The position numbers were made by a program, and so were the translations under genes. The notes below the pieces were generated by a model. The model worked only from the letters and a program-made list of their open reading frames with translations, searched no databases and was not told where the DNA came from. Positions 61,518-64,000 of a DNA stretch of 64,000 nt are shown here, piece after piece (the stretch's first letter is position 1; every line of letters begins with the position of its first letter). The DNA is from Tetramitus jugosus (taxonomy: Eukaryota; Heterolobosea; Eutetramitea; Acrasida; Vahlkampfiidae): NCBI GenBank assembly GCA_937625935.1, contig OW569360.1, forward strand, positions 372,001 to 436,000. The letters run 5' to 3'.

Positions 61518-61836
61518 ATCTAGATTGTAGTTTTGTAACCGACTTGAATACGATTGTAATAGACATGTAGATGACAATTAATGAATATGTTTATAATTCC
61601 TTGTCATTGCTGAACCTACGAAATACTCATTCACTGCATTGTCTGGCACGATTACCGAGATCTTGTGAGAAGAATTTGATAAACAACAACAACAAGTTAA
61701 GAATCTGGTGTCAAAGTTCAAAGGAATGTGATCGTAAGTTACATATTGGACATTATTTATTTTCTTCAAAATCGTTGAACTGAAAGCGTTCAGCATCTTT
61801 CAGTTGTACAGCAGTGTGATTCCCTTCTTTTGCTTT
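61518..61836. other. intergenic, nothing recognised
   Basis: Between the expansin-like gene and the nitroreductase. Only short overlapping ORFs of no clear merit. A run of AACAACAACAACAAG lies at about 61683. Confidence 0.4.
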
Positions 61837-62439
61837 CTAGTCAGTTGACTCTGCACTCAACGCGTTCTCAAATGCAAACTGAGAAATTGGATTTCTTTGA
61901 GATCTTGGCAACTCGTGTTCTGGAATTTGTTCTTGAGCTCTTCCCAAGACAACAATTGCATTCACAGTGTAATCGTCCTTGTCAGATCGGCTACCAACAA
62001 ATTCTTCATGAATCTTGGCATAGTCGAATCCTCCAATTGGATGAGCGACGAGCTTCATCTCTGAAGCTTGCAATAACAATTGAGCAGTAGCTGCACCTGC
62101 GTCAAAGGAGTGAGTTGGTGAGTCAAACACCTGGCCATAGTAAGAAGCCTTCTTGTAGGACAAAACAATGAGCAAGACATCGGCGTGCTCAACCCACTTT
62201 TGATTCAACTCCATCAAGTGAGTGAATGCCTTGTTCCATGCTTCAGTGTTGGACTTTCTAACATAGACATATCTCCATGGTTGACTGTTGGCATAACTGG
62301 CTGCCCATCTGGAAGCTTCGAACAATTGGTTCATTTCTTCAGTGGAGATTGGCTCAGCATTTTCTGCAAAAGTTCTGGAGGAGTATCTTTCGACGAAGAT
62401 TGGGTTGACTTGGTTTTCGGTGACTCTATCGGATGACAT
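61837..62439 (-). CDS. nitroreductase-family oxidoreductase
   Basis: 200 residues from the Met at complement 62437-62439 (MSSDRVTENQ); an open 42-codon extension upstream is leader-like. SSRTFAENAEPISTEEMNQLFEASRWAASYANSQPW is the FMN-binding opening of the family, with the Arg and Ser that contact the phosphate. Later GAATAQLLLQASEMKLVAHPIGGFD is the second flavin-contacting region, and the protein is near the size of small NfsB-like enzymes. The partner reductant is NAD(P)H; the in vivo substrate is unknown. No targeting signal. Divergent from the gene at the right edge across 730 bp. Confidence 0.85.
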   Translation of the reverse strand: MSSDRVTENQVNPIFVERYSSRTFAENAEPISTEEMNQLFEASRWAASYANSQPWRYVYVRKSNTEAWNKAFTHLMELNQKWVEHADVLLIVLSYKKASYYGQVFDSPTHSFDAGAATAQLLLQASEMKLVAHPIGGFDYAKIHEEFVGSRSDKDDYTVNAIVVLGRAQEQIPEHELPRSQRNPISQFAFENALSAESTD

Positions 62440-63169
62440 GACTGTTTTAAGGTGAGTTAACTCTTTTGTTTTGGTGTGTTGGTGTGTTGTTCTCTCATTC
62501 AAAGTCTGAATCAGCTCACCTCTTAAAAAGGTGCGCTTCGGAGGTATGAAACACAAGTGGTGCATGTGGAAATGACCGAAAATTGGCCGATGTATGAACC
62601 TCGCTCCATCTCTTGGCAGCGTTTTGAATGCCGCTCGGTCAAAAAACTGTCGAGGAAACGCTGGTCTGAACTCAGATCTGAATGCAGAGAGGTGGTGAGG
62701 AAATGAGTCCTCTTCACGAGTGAGAATGTGAGAATGTTGGCCAAAGGATGACTTTCGGGCAAAACACCTGGGCTATTTACCACATCAGGCGGATTCATTT
62801 CCGCAATGAATTGGTATTACGAACTATCCGCACCACATAACCACGGCCAATGATTCCTGGTTGGTCATCAAGACATCGAGGGTGCAGTCATTGAAGCGCG
62901 AAGAATTGGACGGCTAGTTTTTTCGCTGTAGCTGGGCAGAATGGTCGGGCGGATTTTCACTCCCGTCAGAAAGATGATGACAAAAAGTCACTTGTCATCG
63001 GAATTTCTACTCCATACACAACAACAAAAAACTCAAAGTAAAAACCTCTCTGCGACGACACCCCAACATAACATTTTGTTTCGACGTGGTGAACATAGAG
63101 AGCCGCAACAAATCATCAACAAACAAACAAACAAACAAACGGGAGTTCGAACACATTGAAAAACCAAAC
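62440..63169. other. intergenic between divergent genes, nothing recognised
   Basis: Short ORFs at 62523-62798 (minus) and 62941-63159 (plus) overlap leader sequence and are not supported. An ACAAACAAACAAACAAAC run precedes the next ATG. No tRNA or repeat of note. Confidence 0.4.
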
Positions 63170-64000
63170 ATGAGTGCCACTACTCCGTTTTATGGTCGGC
63201 CTTCTGCCCTTAAATCAAGCAGTAACTCATCAACAACAACAACAACTGCTTCCACTTCGACCGCAACTGTAACAACAAAAACTACAACATCTCCTGCATC
63301 AATAGCTACAACAACAACAACAACAACAACAAAAGCTACACCAACTATACACACAGCTAGAGTGTCCATCCCTGTATTCAAACAGTATCACAGCAACCTT
63401 CAACAACATCAACAACAGCAGCAACAACAATCCAAAACAGAGTCATATCCAACCAATGTAAAACAATTGATTCATGTGAGAGATAAGCTTGATATGGTTC
63501 AGTCCGAACAGGCATACTTGTTGGACCCGTTGCTCTCACTCTCCAATCACACTCAAGTCTCAGGATTGGACTTGCTCGCACAACAACAACAACAACAACA
63601 ACAACAGGCGAACAACAGTGGAAATAACAAGATTCACTCCACACACAAAACAACAAACAATAATACGAATAATAGTGGTGGTGACTGCGATACGATTTTA
63701 ACAGCTGAAGAGGAGCAACAACAAAAGGATGCACTAGGCAATTTCATAAAGTATGAAACAATGTTCCCATTACCTCCTGGCTTGGAACCACAAGTCTATG
63801 AACAGTTGGCACATGTAAGCTATGAAAACGACATGGTGAACTATGTGATGGCACAGACGACAAAAAAGAAGAAGAAGACGACAGACGACGTAGCAAAGGT
63901 CATGACCAACTTGGACAAGATTTTTGCGTCGTCTCCTCGCTCTCCTTCCTCACCTCGCTCTCCCCGCGTGGTTTCAACCGTTGAAGAAGAAACAGTATTG
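63170..64000 (+). CDS. 5' part of a T/Q-rich protein, cut by the right edge
   Basis: 277 codons open from the ATG at 63170 to the end of the window. The head has many Thr/Ser and runs of ACA codons, then Gln runs (CAA/CAG) near residues 82-90 and 138-147. Folded-looking pieces are NVKQLIHVRDKLDMVQSEQAY, NFIKYETMFPLPPGLEPQVYEQLAH and SSPRSPSSPRSPR (possible phosphosites). No domain recognised; the rest lies outside. Confidence 0.6.
   Translation, partial: MSATTPFYGRPSALKSSSNSSTTTTTASTSTATVTTKTTTSPASIATTTTTTTTKATPTIHTARVSIPVFKQYHSNLQQHQQQQQQQSKTESYPTNVKQLIHVRDKLDMVQSEQAYLLDPLLSLSNHTQVSGLDLLAQQQQQQQQQANNSGNNKIHSTHKTTNNNTNNSGGDCDTILTAEEEQQQKDALGNFIKYETMFPLPPGLEPQVYEQLAHVSYENDMVNYVMAQTTKKKKKTTDDVAKVMTNLDKIFASSPRSPSSPRSPRVVSTVEEETVL

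Noticed and set aside
62941-63159. 72-codon ORF before the last gene
   Set aside because: Covers the repetitive ACAAACAAAC leader.

Overview
The window is a gene-dense nuclear segment of a eukaryotic protist, most likely an amoeboflagellate of the Naegleria type (Heterolobosea). The supports are short introns (about 77-154 bp, in a minority of genes), A/C-rich CAA/ACA leaders before start codons, N/Q/T/S/D-rich low-complexity tails, a highly codon-biased actin, and the mix of amoeboid, flagellate and mitochondrial proteins. The genus is inference; no rRNA marker is present.

Layout. 1-7.3 kb: 3' end of a gene cut by the window edge, a small membrane protein, a SHOCT-tailed protein, Trm9-type tRNA methyltransferase, an RsmI-type organellar rRNA methyltransferase, a methyltransferase-like membrane protein, a large unknown protein, then an 86-bp perfect palindrome and tRNA-Ile(AAU). 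7.4-15.2 kb: UTP14, a small mitochondrial PPR-like protein (1 intron) and exportin-1/CRM1 (3 introns). 15.2-21 kb: relic of a glycosidase-like gene, a CYTH-like protein, two weak ORFs, a secreted protein with two 12-cysteine repeats, a hairpin-rich intergenic stretch, a leucine-rich-repeat protein and tRNA-Ser(AGA). 21.1-22.5 kb: a 5'-truncated LINE with poly(A) and target-site duplication, inserted 46 bp upstream of tRNA-Ser. 22.8-35.5 kb: dual-specificity phosphatase, Iwr1, GMP reductase (1 intron), an unknown basic protein (1 intron), an enoyl-CoA-hydratase-fold mitochondrial protein, a prolyl-hydroxylase-like dioxygenase, a condensation-type acyltransferase, and an actin copy broken by a 2-bp duplication.

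35.5-43.1 kb is a gene-poor island: one GPI-type secreted protein, tRNA-His(GUG), a compact two-lobed aspartic-protease-like gene and a decayed fragment of the same gene 6.7 kb away, DDE transposase relics and other broken frames. 43.4-64 kb is dense again: Obg/MTG2 GTPase, a 7TM receptor-like protein (1 intron), COMMD4 (first coding exon is only the ATG), mitochondrial bS6m, Tudor-SN, URB1 (1 intron), an expansin-like GPI protein, a nitroreductase, and a T/Q-rich gene running off the right edge.

Together the housekeeping genes lean to ribosome assembly (UTP14, URB1, CRM1), tRNA modification (Trm9) and the mitochondrial ribosome (RsmI, bS6m, MTG2, possibly the mS47-like hydratase fold and the PPR protein). 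I see no bacterial-type operon, CRISPR array or defence island. The most unusual signals are the tRNA-adjacent LINE, the perfect palindrome, the tandem retropepsin-like protease with its decayed copy, and the frameshifted actin.
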